A DNA stretch of 64,000 nt, from assembly GCA_002067095.1 (NCBI GenBank), contig MVQD01000035.1, forward strand, positions 34,483 to 98,482, in the 5' to 3' direction. This stretch comes from Methanoregulaceae archaeon PtaB.Bin056. Lineage in GTDB: Archaea > Halobacteriota > Methanomicrobia > Methanomicrobiales > Methanospirillaceae. The notes under the pieces were generated by a model. It did not search any database, was not told the DNA's origin, and was given only the letters and a program-made list of their open reading frames with translations. Positions 17,913 to 27,636 of the stretch are shown one piece after another. The translations under genes and the position numbers were made by a program. The number at the start of each line of letters is the position of its first letter. The first letter of the stretch is position 1.

Positions 17913-18677
17913 TTAAAGGGCCTCTCCTTTCTGGAAAAAGTAGCCGCTGATTGCCACCATCGCCGATGAGATGATGATCAATATTCCAATGTCGATAAGG
18001 AGGGAAAATTCAGAAAAGTCAATCATTATCCCGCGAAGCGCATCCACTCCATACGTCAGAGGGTCGAGGTAGGAGAATACCCGGATTGCCGCCGGCAGAT
18101 TCGCGACCGGAAAGAGTGCCCCGGATAGCAGGAAGAGGGGAAAAACGATGAAATTGATGATCAGGTTGAACCCGTGAAAGTCCTTCAGGACCGATGAAAG
18201 AGTAAGCCCGATATTGATGAATATGACACAAATCAGGAGCATGATGAATACGGCAGCGAGAATAGCCGGCAGACCCGGCAGCCGGAAGCCGAGGAGCACG
18301 GACAGGAACATCATCATCGTCGCCTGGACAAGAGAAGTTGTCGCACCTCCCGCAATCATGCCGAGCACAATCGAAGTCCGGCTTGCCGGAGTCACCATGA
18401 CCTCCTTTAAAAAACCGTATTGCCGGTCCATGATAACCCCCATGCCGGTATATGCCGAGGAGAAGAGGAGCGTCATCCCAAGTATGCCGGGGACGAGGTA
18501 CTGGATGTATCCGATAGACCCCGGGATTCCCGGGATATCGACCCGGCGGAACCCAAGCCCGAGGAACACCAGCATGAAGACCGGCATCGCGATCGCTCCC
18601 ACCAGCCTGGACTTCGCACGGGCATACTTGATCATTTCGCGCATCCAGAGGACATAGATGGCGTTGACCTGTATCAT
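17913..18677 (-). CDS. ABC-2 type exporter permease (DrrB-like)
   Basis: A 254-residue membrane protein with six predicted helices and the ABC-2 family core. It has a cytoplasmic N-terminus (LWMREMIKYARAKSRL), a PGILGMTLLFSSAYTGMGV segment, REYGFLKE-like DRQYGFLKEVMVTPASR, and the late FLLSGALFPVANLP and LDPLTYGVDALR blocks. These match DrrB/NodJ-type exporters. Such pumps move drugs, lipids or polysaccharide precursors outward; the substrate is unknown. Its ATG overlaps the stop of the ATPase gene by four bases. A second pair of the same design is at 32.5-34.3 kb. Confidence 0.87.
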   Translation of the reverse strand: MIQVNAIYVLWMREMIKYARAKSRLVGAIAMPVFMLVFLGLGFRRVDIPGIPGSIGYIQYLVPGILGMTLLFSSAYTGMGVIMDRQYGFLKEVMVTPASRTSIVLGMIAGGATTSLVQATMMMFLSVLLGFRLPGLPAILAAVFIMLLICVIFINIGLTLSSVLKDFHGFNLIINFIVFPLFLLSGALFPVANLPAAIRVFSYLDPLTYGVDALRGIMIDFSEFSLLIDIGILIIISSAMVAISGYFFQKGEAL

Positions 18678-19666
18678 CTCATCATCCTCCTTCTCATCCT
18701 GTCCCTTATCGCAGAGCGCCGGCTCCCGTCCTGTTCCCGGATGGATGCGCCTGTCAGGTGAATGAACACGTCTTCGAGGGTCGGGGTATGGAGGCTGACC
18801 GCGCTGACGGAGACGCCGAGCGAATGAAGGAGATGAAAAAGTTCCGGCAGGTTCTCCTCCCCCTTGCTGACCGAAAGGACGAGGTTCCCGTTTTCAGAGA
18901 GGATATCCTGCACCCATGCCCTCTTTTCGAGCTCGGTGACAAGGGATTCCGGTATGTCCGGAACGGCGAGAGTAATCCTGTCCCTCTTATACTGGACCTT
19001 CAGGTTCGCAGGGGTATCAAGCGCAATGATTTTCCCTCTGTCGATAATCGCGATACGGTCGCAGAGATAGTCAGCCTCTTCCATGTAATGGGTCGTCAGG
19101 ATGATGGATGTCCCATACTCCTTATTGAGGTTCTTTATGTAATCCCAGATGCTCCTCCGGGTCTGCGCATCAAGGCCGAGTGTTGGTTCATCCAGGAACA
19201 ACACGCGGGGATAGTGGATGAGTCCGCGTGCGATTTCCAGCCTCCGTTTCATCCCGCCGGAATAATATTCTACCAGGGTGTCGGCTTTTTCGGAAAGGTT
19301 CACGACCTTAAGGACTTCGGCAATGCGCTTTTTTCGTTCACTTCTCTCGATGTTATACATCATCGCATGGAACTCGAGGTTCTCCCTGCCTGTCAGTCCA
19401 ATATCGAGGGAGGGGTCCTGGAATATGATGCCGATATTGCTGCGGACGCCGTCCGGATCCTTTTTGATGTCGGAACCTGCAATCAAGGCACTCCCGGCGG
19501 TGGGAACGAGAAGGGTCGTCAGCATATTGAGAATCGTCGTTTTTCCGGCACCGTTCGGTCCGAGGAGGCCGAAGAGTTCGCCGGATTTGACTGAGAAGGA
19601 CACGTTGTCGACCGCAACAAGATCGTCGAATCTCTTCGTCAGGTTATCGATGACGATTGCCGTCAT
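18674..19666 (-). CDS. ABC-2 type exporter ATPase (DrrA-like)
   Basis: A 330-residue ABC ATPase with Walker A GPNGAGKTT (about 34-42), Q-loop IFQDPSLD, signature YSGGMKRRLEIARGL, Walker B VLFLDEPTLGLD and switch TTHYMEEAD. The C-terminal extension of about 90 residues (ending VFIHLTGASIRE) is that of the DrrA subgroup. It works with the permease encoded immediately downstream. There is no nearby regulator and no product gene that would reveal the exported substrate. Confidence 0.88.
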   Translation of the reverse strand: MTAIVIDNLTKRFDDLVAVDNVSFSVKSGELFGLLGPNGAGKTTILNMLTTLLVPTAGSALIAGSDIKKDPDGVRSNIGIIFQDPSLDIGLTGRENLEFHAMMYNIERSERKKRIAEVLKVVNLSEKADTLVEYYSGGMKRRLEIARGLIHYPRVLFLDEPTLGLDAQTRRSIWDYIKNLNKEYGTSIILTTHYMEEADYLCDRIAIIDRGKIIALDTPANLKVQYKRDRITLAVPDIPESLVTELEKRAWVQDILSENGNLVLSVSKGEENLPELFHLLHSLGVSVSAVSLHTPTLEDVFIHLTGASIREQDGSRRSAIRDRMRRRMMR

Positions 19667-19853
19667 GGCTCCGGGGTCCGTACACGAGCTGCATCGCTCA
19701 TCCGACCCGGATCAGCGGACCCATTTGGATGGAGAACAGCACTACCGCTCAAACGAAAATCCCGCCTTATGCCAATGTCTGGCTTATATGTGCCCGGATC
19801 GAAGCGGCTCTTGCATCCCCATGCACCGGCAGGAAAGATAAGGCTGAAATCAT

Positions 19854-20621
19854 TCAGGACGACCCGGATTTCGTTCCCAGTACTTCTGCAACGCTTTCAA
19901 TTTCAGGGTAGAGTGAAGAGAGCTCCTGTCCCGAAAGGCCCGCGACAAGTATGGACTGGTCCTGGTTTATCTCTCCGATAATCCTCTTGTTGTCGTGAAT
20001 CCTGTCCCGCAAAGCCCTTGCGGTCATCGTGTCCGTTTTGTTCAGGATGTAATAGTGGGGGACATCGATCTGTTCTGCCATGGAGGCGACCCGCTCTGCG
20101 AGGTGAATGGATTCGTAGGACGGGTCTATGACCATGAGGATACTGTTGCACACCTTGTCGATGCCCCGCCCAAAATGTTCTATCCCTGCTTCGGTGTCGA
20201 TGATGACAATATCATTCTCGGAGAGGATCAGTCCGGACAAGAACTGTTTTGCAAGAACGCCCATCGGGCATGCACACCCTTCTCCCGCCTGGTGTATCTT
20301 GCCGATGGCAACCAATTGGATGCCGTCCTTCTTTGAGATAAATTCTTCAGGGATGTTGTCAATCGCCCATGCACAATCCAGGGGTTTGGGGACATCATTC
20401 TCCCTTGCCTCCCTGAACGCCTCCATCATACCTTTCTTTCCCCCAAAAAAACCGAGAAGATCCTTCGGGACCCCGATTCCCAGCAGGCGATGAAGACTGG
20501 CATTCGATTCATCAGTATCGACGACAAGAACCCTGCGACCGGTCCGGGCATACTGCTTTGCAAGCAGCGCGGCAATCGTGCTCTTTCCTGATCCGCCTTT
20601 TCCACACACAACCAGTTTCAT
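19854..20621 (-). CDS. CooC-like nickel-insertion ATPase
   Basis: A 255-residue P-loop protein of the MinD/CooC group with the deviant Walker A GKGGSGKST (about 7-15). It also carries the motif CACPM (about 112-116). In CooC proteins of carbon monoxide dehydrogenase, this CXC pair binds metal at the dimer interface, and ATP hydrolysis drives nickel insertion. The motif VIIDTEAGIEHFGRGID (Walker B region) fits CooC well. No CODH catalytic gene lies in the window, so the client enzyme is elsewhere. GGAG precedes the ATG, and a strongly AT-rich promoter region lies upstream. It is probably monocistronic. Confidence 0.82.
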   Translation of the reverse strand: MKLVVCGKGGSGKSTIAALLAKQYARTGRRVLVVDTDESNASLHRLLGIGVPKDLLGFFGGKKGMMEAFREARENDVPKPLDCAWAIDNIPEEFISKKDGIQLVAIGKIHQAGEGCACPMGVLAKQFLSGLILSENDIVIIDTEAGIEHFGRGIDKVCNSILMVIDPSYESIHLAERVASMAEQIDVPHYYILNKTDTMTARALRDRIHDNKRIIGEINQDQSILVAGLSGQELSSLYPEIESVAEVLGTKSGSS

Positions 20622-21351
20622 TTGTGATGCACTCCAGATTATAAATAATAATTAGAATTTCTCTACTAAATATAATCTATTTTTTTAATTTTCATACTTA
20701 ATAGGTAATTTAAGGTATTTTATTTTTAAATGAGAACAGTAATCAGGCCCGTTCCATGTTAACCTGGCTTCCGTGTGATATTGGCATATAATCCGAGCGG
20801 ATCCAGATACTTTCTGTTGTTTGAAATTCTTGTCGTGTTCGTCTCTCCGGTCATCTTCTCAACCCTCGCTCAGTTCATATTCTTGCGACTGCGGCAAAGG
20901 TTCCTGCACTGCCCGGGAGAATGGAGGGGCGCCTGTCCGGCCAGTTCTTTCGGAGGGGATGGTTCAATAAGTGATTAGTGCTTCTGCGGACGGTGTATGG
21001 ATTCGTGCCCGGGGGGATATATCCCTTGTCTATTAAAGAGAGAGCACCCGAGTTATCCCTGCGGGTACGGGTCATCCGCCGGCGATCAGGAAGAGATCTC
21101 GCCATCCAGCTTCGGGAATAGCGATAGGAAAACAGGCGGGGAACGATCTCCTGGTCATTGTATGATGTCCGGCATTTCGGCATAGAAATGCTGCTGATAA
21201 ATAGAGGGATTTTTTCCGGACCCTATGCGCAGGAAATACCCATCCCATCCCTTATTCATTGGCATCGAAATTCAAATGATAATGTTATATTAAGATCCTC
21301 AAACAATGGTAGTTACTGATATCTCGAGGTTCAAAATTTAAGATGATCTAA
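20622..21351. other. Intergenic region between cooC-like and marR-like genes
   Basis: These 730 bases hold no gene that I can support. The first 120 bases are very AT-rich and serve as promoter for the CooC-like gene. A frame at 20775-20978 (GTG start, one hydrophobic stretch) and an antisense one at 20875-21183 are open, but neither looks like a real protein. A degraded gene is possible. The AT-rich part at about 21275-21300 is a likely promoter for the MarR-like gene. Confidence 0.4.
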
Positions 21352-21768
21352 ATGGATTTGATTGAAGAACTGAATGAAAACCTTGTCGAGTTCTTCGACC
21401 GGTTCACATCGTGGGAAAACTCCGTAATCCAGCAGAGTTCGATGACGGTTTCGGGAGCCCATGCGATAGAGAAGCTGGGCCATAACGGCAGCATGAGCAT
21501 GAAAGATCTCTCGAAGTCGCTGGGGGTGACGACCGGGACCGTCACGGTGACCGTCGATCGACTCGAAAAGGGAGGGTATGCCGTACGTGACCGTTCCGAG
21601 AGCGACAGGAGGTCTTATATCATCCGCCTAACCGAAAAGGGAGAACAGGCATTCTCGGATCATCACAGTCATCACATGAACCTATCGGATGAGATCGCCT
21701 CTAACCTTTCGGAGGATGAAGTAAGGAGCCTCGTCCGGATACTCGAAAAGATCAACAGAACGATTTAA
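21352..21768 (+). CDS. MarR-family regulator, possible metal sensor
   Basis: A 138-residue winged-helix protein. The DNA-binding part is clear: MSMKDLSKSLGVTTGTVTVTV is helix-turn-helix plus recognition helix (about 48-68), and SESDRRSYIIRLTEKG is the wing (about 82-97). After the wing comes a His cluster HHSHH at 104-108, and a further His lies at 37. Zinc-sensing MarR members (AdcR/ZitR) use a His in the dimerisation helix and a pair of His just after the wing, so a zinc or related metal sensor is plausible; this is inference. The stop is only ten bases before a metal efflux ATPase gene, so the two form an operon that the protein probably regulates. Confidence 0.82.
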   Translation: MDLIEELNENLVEFFDRFTSWENSVIQQSSMTVSGAHAIEKLGHNGSMSMKDLSKSLGVTTGTVTVTVDRLEKGGYAVRDRSESDRRSYIIRLTEKGEQAFSDHHSHHMNLSDEIASNLSEDEVRSLVRILEKINRTI

Positions 21769-21778
21769 AGGGAAAAAC

Positions 21779-23737
21779 ATGGGCAAAACAGAGGATTATG
21801 TGAAAAATAGCGGAAGCTGTGGAGAAAATCATTGTGCCGGCCCTGCCTGCGGGTACGGGCAGAACTCCCATCACGAAGAAAGTGATGTCAGGAAATATGT
21901 CATACTTGCCGCAGCGGGTGTTTTGCTCGCAGGAGCAATATCCGGCGAATACATTGGTCTTCCCGAAATTGCGGTAAATATCCTCGCAATCCTCTCGGCA
22001 CTCTGCACCGGAATCCCGATTCTTGTCAGTTCCATACAAGGGTTAATCGGGGGGAGGCAGAATGTCTGTGAGTTCGCAGGGATTGCAATAATCGCAGCGA
22101 TAATAATCGGCGAATATCTCATTGCAGCAGAGGTCGGGCTGATTCTTTCCATCGGTGAAATCGCCGAAGAGTATGCCTACCAGAGATCAAGGAGAGAGAT
22201 AGAGAAGATCGCGGCGCTCCATCCAGACCATGGCCTGGTGGAGAGGGACGGCGGATTCATCGAGGTTCCGGTCGATGATATCGAAATCGGCGATGTTGTC
22301 CTTGTAAGGCCCGGGGATGTGATCCCTTCGGACGGCGTTGTTCTCAGCGGTTCGACATCGGTGGATGAATCATGCCTGACTGGAGAGAGCGTACCGAACG
22401 AGAAACAGGCGGGGTATACGGTGTATTCCGGTTCGATCAACATCAACGGTGCAGTCCGCATCGAGGTCTCAAAGAAGAATAGTGACTCGACATATTCGAG
22501 AATTGTCGGGTTCGTTCGGGAAGCGGAAAGCAGGCGGCCGCCGACGTATCCGTTCATCGATACATTATCATCGGTCTATACCCCGCTGACACTTGCGGTA
22601 ACCGCGCTTGTATGGATATTTACCGGGAGCATCGAGCGGTCGATAACAATAATAATCGTCGCGTGCCCATGCGCCCTTCTTCTCTCAACTCCTTCGGCAG
22701 TAATCTCCGCAATCGGTGCGGGTGCAAGACGCGGGATTCTCATCAAGAGCGGATTATATCTGGAGGAGGCCGGAAAGATCGACAATGTTCTGTTCGATAA
22801 GACCGGGACGCTGACATCCGGGAGGATGAGAGTAAAATCTATCAGGACATTCGGGAATTTCGACGCTGAATCGGTAACGGCCCTTGCCTCTGCAGCAGAG
22901 AACGGTTCGGAGCATCCGGTTGCACGTGCAATAAAGAGGTATGCGGAAGAGAAGGGAGTCAACGCTGCCGGGTACGTAAAGACGAACAGCAGGGCCGGTC
23001 TCGGGATACGGGGGGAGTCTGATTCAGGCACTGTTCTTGTGGGAAATGCCAATTTTTTGAGAGGGATGGGTGTCGTGATCCCCTCCAAGGTACAGTCGGA
23101 GGCAGAATTCCTCTCCATGGGAGGTGCAAGTCTGGTATTTGTCTCACTGAATGACGAGGTGATAGGGTTTTACTGTCTGGAGGATTCTGTCCGGGATGAG
23201 TCGGCGAATGTTATCGAAGACCTGAAAAAGTCTGGTATAGACTGCATCTCCATTGTCTCGGGCGACAGGAGAGAGGTTGCAGAAAGTGTGGCGGACGCAT
23301 GCGGAATCGATCGAAAGAATGTCTATGCGGGTGTTGCTCCGGGAGAGAAAAAGGCGGTCGTCGAAGGTTTCCAATCAACTGGCGACACGATCTGCTTTGT
23401 CGGTGACGGTGTAAATGACGCTCCCGCACTCGCGCAGGCAAATATCGGCGTAGCGATGGGTTCACGGGAGAATACAGTTGCGATTGAGACCTCTCATGTT
23501 GTCCTGCTTAGGGACGACCTCCGGTTATTGTTAGGCTTCATGCGGCTTGGCAGAATAACGGCCTGGACGATAAGAGGAAACGTCGTCTTTGCATTATCGT
23601 TCACTTTCCTGCTCATGGCGCTGGCCTTTTTCGGGATTGTCCATCCGGCGGGAGGCGCGGTTGGCCACCAAATCGCTGTCCTCGCGGTACTCGCGAATTC
23701 CGCGCTGATTCCGGTTTGGATGGAGAGGAACGGCTGA
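21779..23737 (+). CDS. P1B-type heavy-metal efflux ATPase (Zn/Cd type)
   Basis: A 652-residue P-type ATPase. It has the TGES actuator motif (201-204), the membrane metal site CPC (296-298), the phosphorylated Asp340 in DKTGTLT, the HP motif (379-380) and GDGVNDAP (542-549). CPC with the HP motif places it among P1B metal pumps. The Zn/Cd/Co subgroup is favoured by similarity, and copper cannot be excluded. There is no folded HMA domain; instead the first 34 residues carry C14, C19, C24 and a His pair, a short metal-binding tail. It moves metal ions out of the cytoplasm at the cost of ATP. It is cotranscribed with the MarR-like gene ten bases upstream. Confidence 0.9.
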   Translation: MGKTEDYVKNSGSCGENHCAGPACGYGQNSHHEESDVRKYVILAAAGVLLAGAISGEYIGLPEIAVNILAILSALCTGIPILVSSIQGLIGGRQNVCEFAGIAIIAAIIIGEYLIAAEVGLILSIGEIAEEYAYQRSRREIEKIAALHPDHGLVERDGGFIEVPVDDIEIGDVVLVRPGDVIPSDGVVLSGSTSVDESCLTGESVPNEKQAGYTVYSGSININGAVRIEVSKKNSDSTYSRIVGFVREAESRRPPTYPFIDTLSSVYTPLTLAVTALVWIFTGSIERSITIIIVACPCALLLSTPSAVISAIGAGARRGILIKSGLYLEEAGKIDNVLFDKTGTLTSGRMRVKSIRTFGNFDAESVTALASAAENGSEHPVARAIKRYAEEKGVNAAGYVKTNSRAGLGIRGESDSGTVLVGNANFLRGMGVVIPSKVQSEAEFLSMGGASLVFVSLNDEVIGFYCLEDSVRDESANVIEDLKKSGIDCISIVSGDRREVAESVADACGIDRKNVYAGVAPGEKKAVVEGFQSTGDTICFVGDGVNDAPALAQANIGVAMGSRENTVAIETSHVVLLRDDLRLLLGFMRLGRITAWTIRGNVVFALSFTFLLMALAFFGIVHPAGGAVGHQIAVLAVLANSALIPVWMERNG

Positions 23738-23943
23738 TTTGTGAATACTCCATCAGGCAACTATATTTTGTCGGGCAGGGGAACGGGGGGGTTCAACGAA
23801 AACTAAAAAGTGAAGTGTTACGAAATATAGGATAAAACCGATACTAATTATTACTTATACAATAAATTTTCATATACCGATTTTTCAGTCATGGTCCCGG
23901 CCATCCTGGAATTCACGGTGGATTTTCCCGCGAGGTATCTAAT

Positions 23944-24345
23944 ATGGAAAAGAAAGGATTACTGCTTGTCGGGCATGGGAGTTCCCTTCCCTATAATAAA
24001 GAACTTGCAGAGACTGTTGCTGCGATGATCCGGGAGGCATGTCCGGAGTACATCGTGAAATGCGGCTTTATGAGGATCAACCAACCGACGATACCGGAAT
24101 CGCTCGAGGCATTCCGTCATGAACCAATCGATCTGCTCGTGGTAGTGCCGCTCTTCCTGGCGGACGGGATCCATGTCGCGAAAGATATTCCGTCGCGGAT
24201 CGGGCTTCCGGAAGGAGAGAAAAGGTTATCGTTTGAGATAAATGGGAGGTCTATTCCTCTGGTCTATGCGGATCCTATCGGTGCGGAACCATTGCTGGCC
24301 GATTTGATGGTCAGGAATGCACGCAAAGTGCTTGCACAAAATTAA
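23944..24345 (+). CDS. cfbA: Small CbiX-type chelatase (CfbA-like)
   Basis: A 133-residue single-domain chelatase of the archaeal CbiX-small type. It has GHGS near the N-terminus (His11) and the second active-site His at 77 in ADGIHVAKDIP, the two residues used for metal and sirohydrochlorin binding in this family. CbiX-small inserts Co(II) into sirohydrochlorin for B12. In methanogens the same enzyme (CfbA) inserts Ni for coenzyme F430. A dimer is needed, as the chain is half the length of bacterial CbiK. GAGG lies before the ATG. The 206-base AT-rich region upstream suggests its own promoter. The gene symbol reflects the methanogen context and is not proven. Confidence 0.82.
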   Translation: MEKKGLLLVGHGSSLPYNKELAETVAAMIREACPEYIVKCGFMRINQPTIPESLEAFRHEPIDLLVVVPLFLADGIHVAKDIPSRIGLPEGEKRLSFEINGRSIPLVYADPIGAEPLLADLMVRNARKVLAQN

Positions 24346-24346
24346 T

Positions 24347-24366
24347 CGTTTTTATCTCTTTTCTTC
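24347..24366 (+). terminator. T-rich terminator after the CfbA-like gene
   Basis: T-rich tract (CGTTTTTATCTCTTTTCTT) starting directly after the stop codon. Confidence 0.45.
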
Positions 24367-24470
24367 GATACCATTTTCAACAGGTTTTGCGGATCCCTTC
24401 CCCCACTTCGATGCAGGTTGGGATATGCCCGGAACGGTCTGGATATCGGCTCGATCTCCGGCATATGATC

Positions 24471-26327
24471 TCAATCTTCCGATTCGTACAACTCGTAATA
24501 AATCCCCTTTCTCTTCATCAGTTCTTCGTGGTTGCCAAACTCTGCGATCTTCCCGTGGCTCATCACGTAGATTGTATCCGCCTTCTTGATCGTCGAGAGG
24601 CGGTGGGCGATGATGAATGTGGTGATGTTTTCCGATATCCTGTTGATCGAGTCCTGCACGATTGCCTCCGATTCATTGTCGAGATTGCTCGTCGCCTCGT
24701 CGAGCACGAGGAACTCGGGATTCCGCACGAGTGCGCGTGCGATTGCGACTCTCTGCTTCTCTCCCCCCGACAGCTTGATACCCTGGTCTCCCACGATGCT
24801 GTCATACCCTTCGGGAAGACCGGCCACGAACGAGTGGATATTGGCTTTTTTTGCCGATTCGATGATCTCTTCCTCTGAATACTCCCCGCCGAAGGTGATG
24901 TTTTCACGGATGCTCGCATTGTAGATGAAGGTGTCCTGGCTCACGTACCCGACCTTTCTCAAAAAGGTATCCCTGTCATAATCCCGCAAATCGCATCCGT
25001 TTATCAGGATCCTGCCGCCTCCTACATCATAATAGCGAAGGAGGAGCGAGATCAATGTGGATTTCCCGGAACCTGAATGGCCGACCAGCGCGGTCACTTT
25101 GTTCCGTTTTATGGTCAGGTTAACCCCTTTGACGAGTTTCCGGTTTGCAAAATAGGAGAATACCACGTGTTCAAAGACAATATCTGACGAGAGTGCGGTA
25201 AAAACCCTCGTGCCGTTTTTTATCTTATGGTACCGTGAATCAGTTAAAAACTGGTAAATCGCCTCGAGGTTGGGCCATCCGTCCATGATTCCCATGTACT
25301 GGTGGCTCAGGCCGGATAGCCGGGGAATGACTTTCATCGCCGAAAAGACAAATGTTCCCATCAGCGGGATGATATAGAGGAATCTTTCCTGGTAGAGGTA
25401 ATAGAGGGATATTACCAATAATGCGATTCCAATGAAGAAAGAGAACTGGAGTGCCGCACCTGGCAGGTGCCGGAAGAAACTGAGCCTGATATATTTTTCC
25501 CAGTATTCATCGAGTGCGGTGTTGTATTTATTCTTCCAGTACGCATCCCCGCATACAGACCGGATCTGCCGCAGCCCCGCCACGTATCCGCTGAGTACCT
25601 CGTTCTCGGACCGCATGGACCGCATCTGGAGCCTGCCCAGCCGAAATGAGAATTTTTTCCCTATAATCCTGACGATAAAAACAAATAAAAGGCCTCCAGC
25701 AACGATCACTGCGACTGCGGTCGTCGACACCATCAACATGGTGACAAGTATGGTGAGGATCACAATGCTGTCGGAGAACATCGAGGTTGCGATCTCAAGG
25801 AAATGCCTGACCTGGGAGGGGGCAGTAACGACGTTGTAAAGTATGTCCCCCCGCTTGTTCTCCACGTAATACTGGTAATCGTTGCTGACAAGTTTGTCGA
25901 AAATGGTCCGTTTCGTCTTTGTTATCACTTTTTTTGTGAGATGCAACGAGAGATACCTGTATACCAGGGAGAGAAGGAATGTCAGTACGACAAGAACGAT
26001 AAAAAGGAGAGAGAAGAGGATGATATCCGGCAGGGTAAACGAGCTTCTTACGAGTTGATAGAATGGTTCAAATACCGCAATCTGCGGACCCTCGAAATCA
26101 ATGGTGGCGTTCATGATGGGATACAGGAGGACGATCTGGAATGTCTCCATGAGACCCAGCAGCACGCTCATGACAAGGAGTGCAACGAGATAGCCCTTGT
26201 ACCCCTGGCTGTAAAACTGCAATAAATGGAGCAGCCGCCGGAAACCGTCGAGTTTGCCGGCCAGGAAACCGGCCGTCTGGCTTTTTACCTGGACGGCCTG
26301 GTCCTGGGCAAAGGTTTTAAATGTCAT
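24471..26327 (-). CDS. ABC exporter with fused membrane and ATPase domains (MsbA-like)
   Basis: A 618-residue half-transporter. Residues about 40-340 hold six membrane helices (ABC transporter type I exporter fold). The ATPase domain (about 375-615) has Walker A GHSGSGKST, signature LSGGEKQRVAIARAL, Walker B FLVLDEATSNLD and switch IIAHRLSTI. It should work as a homodimer pumping lipids, peptides or other hydrophobic compounds out. It lies 136 bases downstream of a FecB-type receptor gene on the same strand, so it may or may not be cotranscribed with the uptake system. A metallophore export role would be attractive but nothing in the sequence shows it. Confidence 0.87.
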   Translation of the reverse strand: MTFKTFAQDQAVQVKSQTAGFLAGKLDGFRRLLHLLQFYSQGYKGYLVALLVMSVLLGLMETFQIVLLYPIMNATIDFEGPQIAVFEPFYQLVRSSFTLPDIILFSLLFIVLVVLTFLLSLVYRYLSLHLTKKVITKTKRTIFDKLVSNDYQYYVENKRGDILYNVVTAPSQVRHFLEIATSMFSDSIVILTILVTMLMVSTTAVAVIVAGGLLFVFIVRIIGKKFSFRLGRLQMRSMRSENEVLSGYVAGLRQIRSVCGDAYWKNKYNTALDEYWEKYIRLSFFRHLPGAALQFSFFIGIALLVISLYYLYQERFLYIIPLMGTFVFSAMKVIPRLSGLSHQYMGIMDGWPNLEAIYQFLTDSRYHKIKNGTRVFTALSSDIVFEHVVFSYFANRKLVKGVNLTIKRNKVTALVGHSGSGKSTLISLLLRYYDVGGGRILINGCDLRDYDRDTFLRKVGYVSQDTFIYNASIRENITFGGEYSEEEIIESAKKANIHSFVAGLPEGYDSIVGDQGIKLSGGEKQRVAIARALVRNPEFLVLDEATSNLDNESEAIVQDSINRISENITTFIIAHRLSTIKKADTIYVMSHGKIAEFGNHEELMKRKGIYYELYESED

Positions 26328-26463
26328 TGGGTTACCCGGACCCCATGCAATCAGCCATTCTCCCGACCCGGAAAAGGCAACAGGCCCGCGCTATCTTCCC
26401 TGCAGATCCCTGGTGACTGTGCTTCATTCATAGCTACCGGATACCCTTCTCCGCGCATTCCGC

Positions 26464-27636
26464 TCATCCCCCGGAAAGGATTATCTTCCCGAATCCGAGG
26501 TTGTCGCAGTTGGCATTGATTTTTTCAAAGACCGGTTCTCCGACAAACATCGTGTAGATCTCATCCGCCTTCACCTTGGGATCGATATCTGCGAACCGGT
26601 CCGGATAGACGACCTTGCCCACGAAGTACGCATCTGCTAGTATCGTATCCAGGTTCGAACTGCGGTAATTATAGGGCAGGGTTGCATATATGTTCCCGCT
26701 CCTGACTGCCTGCATATCCGCAAACACCGGGCTCCTGATAGCATCCAGCCCCCCGATCTCGTCGGTCACACCAAGAGTGCCGGCATCGATGAAGATGAAT
26801 TCCGGGTCGGCGTATATCAGGGATTCCCTGGAGAACTCCGTGGTCTGGATAATTGATCCATTTGCGATGTTCTTTACATGAACCCACAAAAACGGAGGGT
26901 ATTCGGATTGCGTGGACATGAGGCCATGTGACCCCCCATACGAGAGTCCCCCGATATACGCGGTCTTCTGCTGCGATTCGGGAATGTCTCTTGTCCTTCT
27001 GTCGAGGTCCGCAATTGTTGCCTCGATAAAGGCAATCAATTCTTCCGCACGCGACTCTTTGCCGAGAATCTTCCCTATGAGCCGGTAGGAGGAATATAAC
27101 TGCGCCCGTCCCTCTTCTGTCGTATATGCCCCTGATGGCAACGCCACAACGGGGATCCCGGTCTTGTCCTGCATCGTGTCGGCGGGGGAGACGGTCTCAC
27201 CGGTCTGGTTGGTCGCAGACCCCATCATGAAGATCAGCTGCGGCTGGATAACCATGATCGACTCGAGATTGGCTCCTCCTGATGACGAACCGATGACGGG
27301 AAGCGCGGCAAAACCGGGATTGGCAAGAGTATATGATCGGGTGTCCCGGGTAGTCGACGAGGTGGAATTCGGCTGGTCGCCGCTGTCAACACCGGCAATC
27401 ATGTCGGCGGCATCCATGTACACCAGGTACCTGACACACGGCCCCCCGGAAGAACAGACGACCTTCCCAACACCGGAAGGGACCGCAACGGTCCGACTGT
27501 ATCCGTCTTTTATCGTAATTGTTGTGGATGAACCCGGGTTGGAAACAGGATTGCTCGTAGCGATACAGCCGCCGAGCGCCAGGAGAACTGCCAAAATACC
27601 GAATACTATAATTAACCGATTGATGCCTATCATCAT
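26464..27636 (-). CDS. FecB-type lipoprotein receptor, paralogue 1
   Basis: A 390-residue receptor for an iron-complex or cobalamin type ABC importer. The N-terminus is a lipoprotein signal with LGGC (Cys24). The periplasmic-binding-protein-2 fold shows VVCSSGGPCVRYLVYMDAAD (about 65-84), VIQPQLIFMMGS, and the late block DPEFIFIDAGTLGVTDEIGG. It is about as close to the receptor at 27999-29177 as recent paralogues are, with long shared blocks such as KVVYPDRFADIDPKVKADEIY. Substrate could be a ferric siderophore, haem or a corrinoid. A palindromic motif shared with the other receptor lies 12 bases upstream of the ATG. Confidence 0.85.
   Translation of the reverse strand: MMIGINRLIIVFGILAVLLALGGCIATSNPVSNPGSSTTITIKDGYSRTVAVPSGVGKVVCSSGGPCVRYLVYMDAADMIAGVDSGDQPNSTSSTTRDTRSYTLANPGFAALPVIGSSSGGANLESIMVIQPQLIFMMGSATNQTGETVSPADTMQDKTGIPVVALPSGAYTTEEGRAQLYSSYRLIGKILGKESRAEELIAFIEATIADLDRRTRDIPESQQKTAYIGGLSYGGSHGLMSTQSEYPPFLWVHVKNIANGSIIQTTEFSRESLIYADPEFIFIDAGTLGVTDEIGGLDAIRSPVFADMQAVRSGNIYATLPYNYRSSNLDTILADAYFVGKVVYPDRFADIDPKVKADEIYTMFVGEPVFEKINANCDNLGFGKIILSGG

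Noticed and set aside
20775..20978. GTG-started frame with one hydrophobic stretch
   Set aside because: No ribosome-binding site, no family features, and the Gly/Pro-rich tail looks random.
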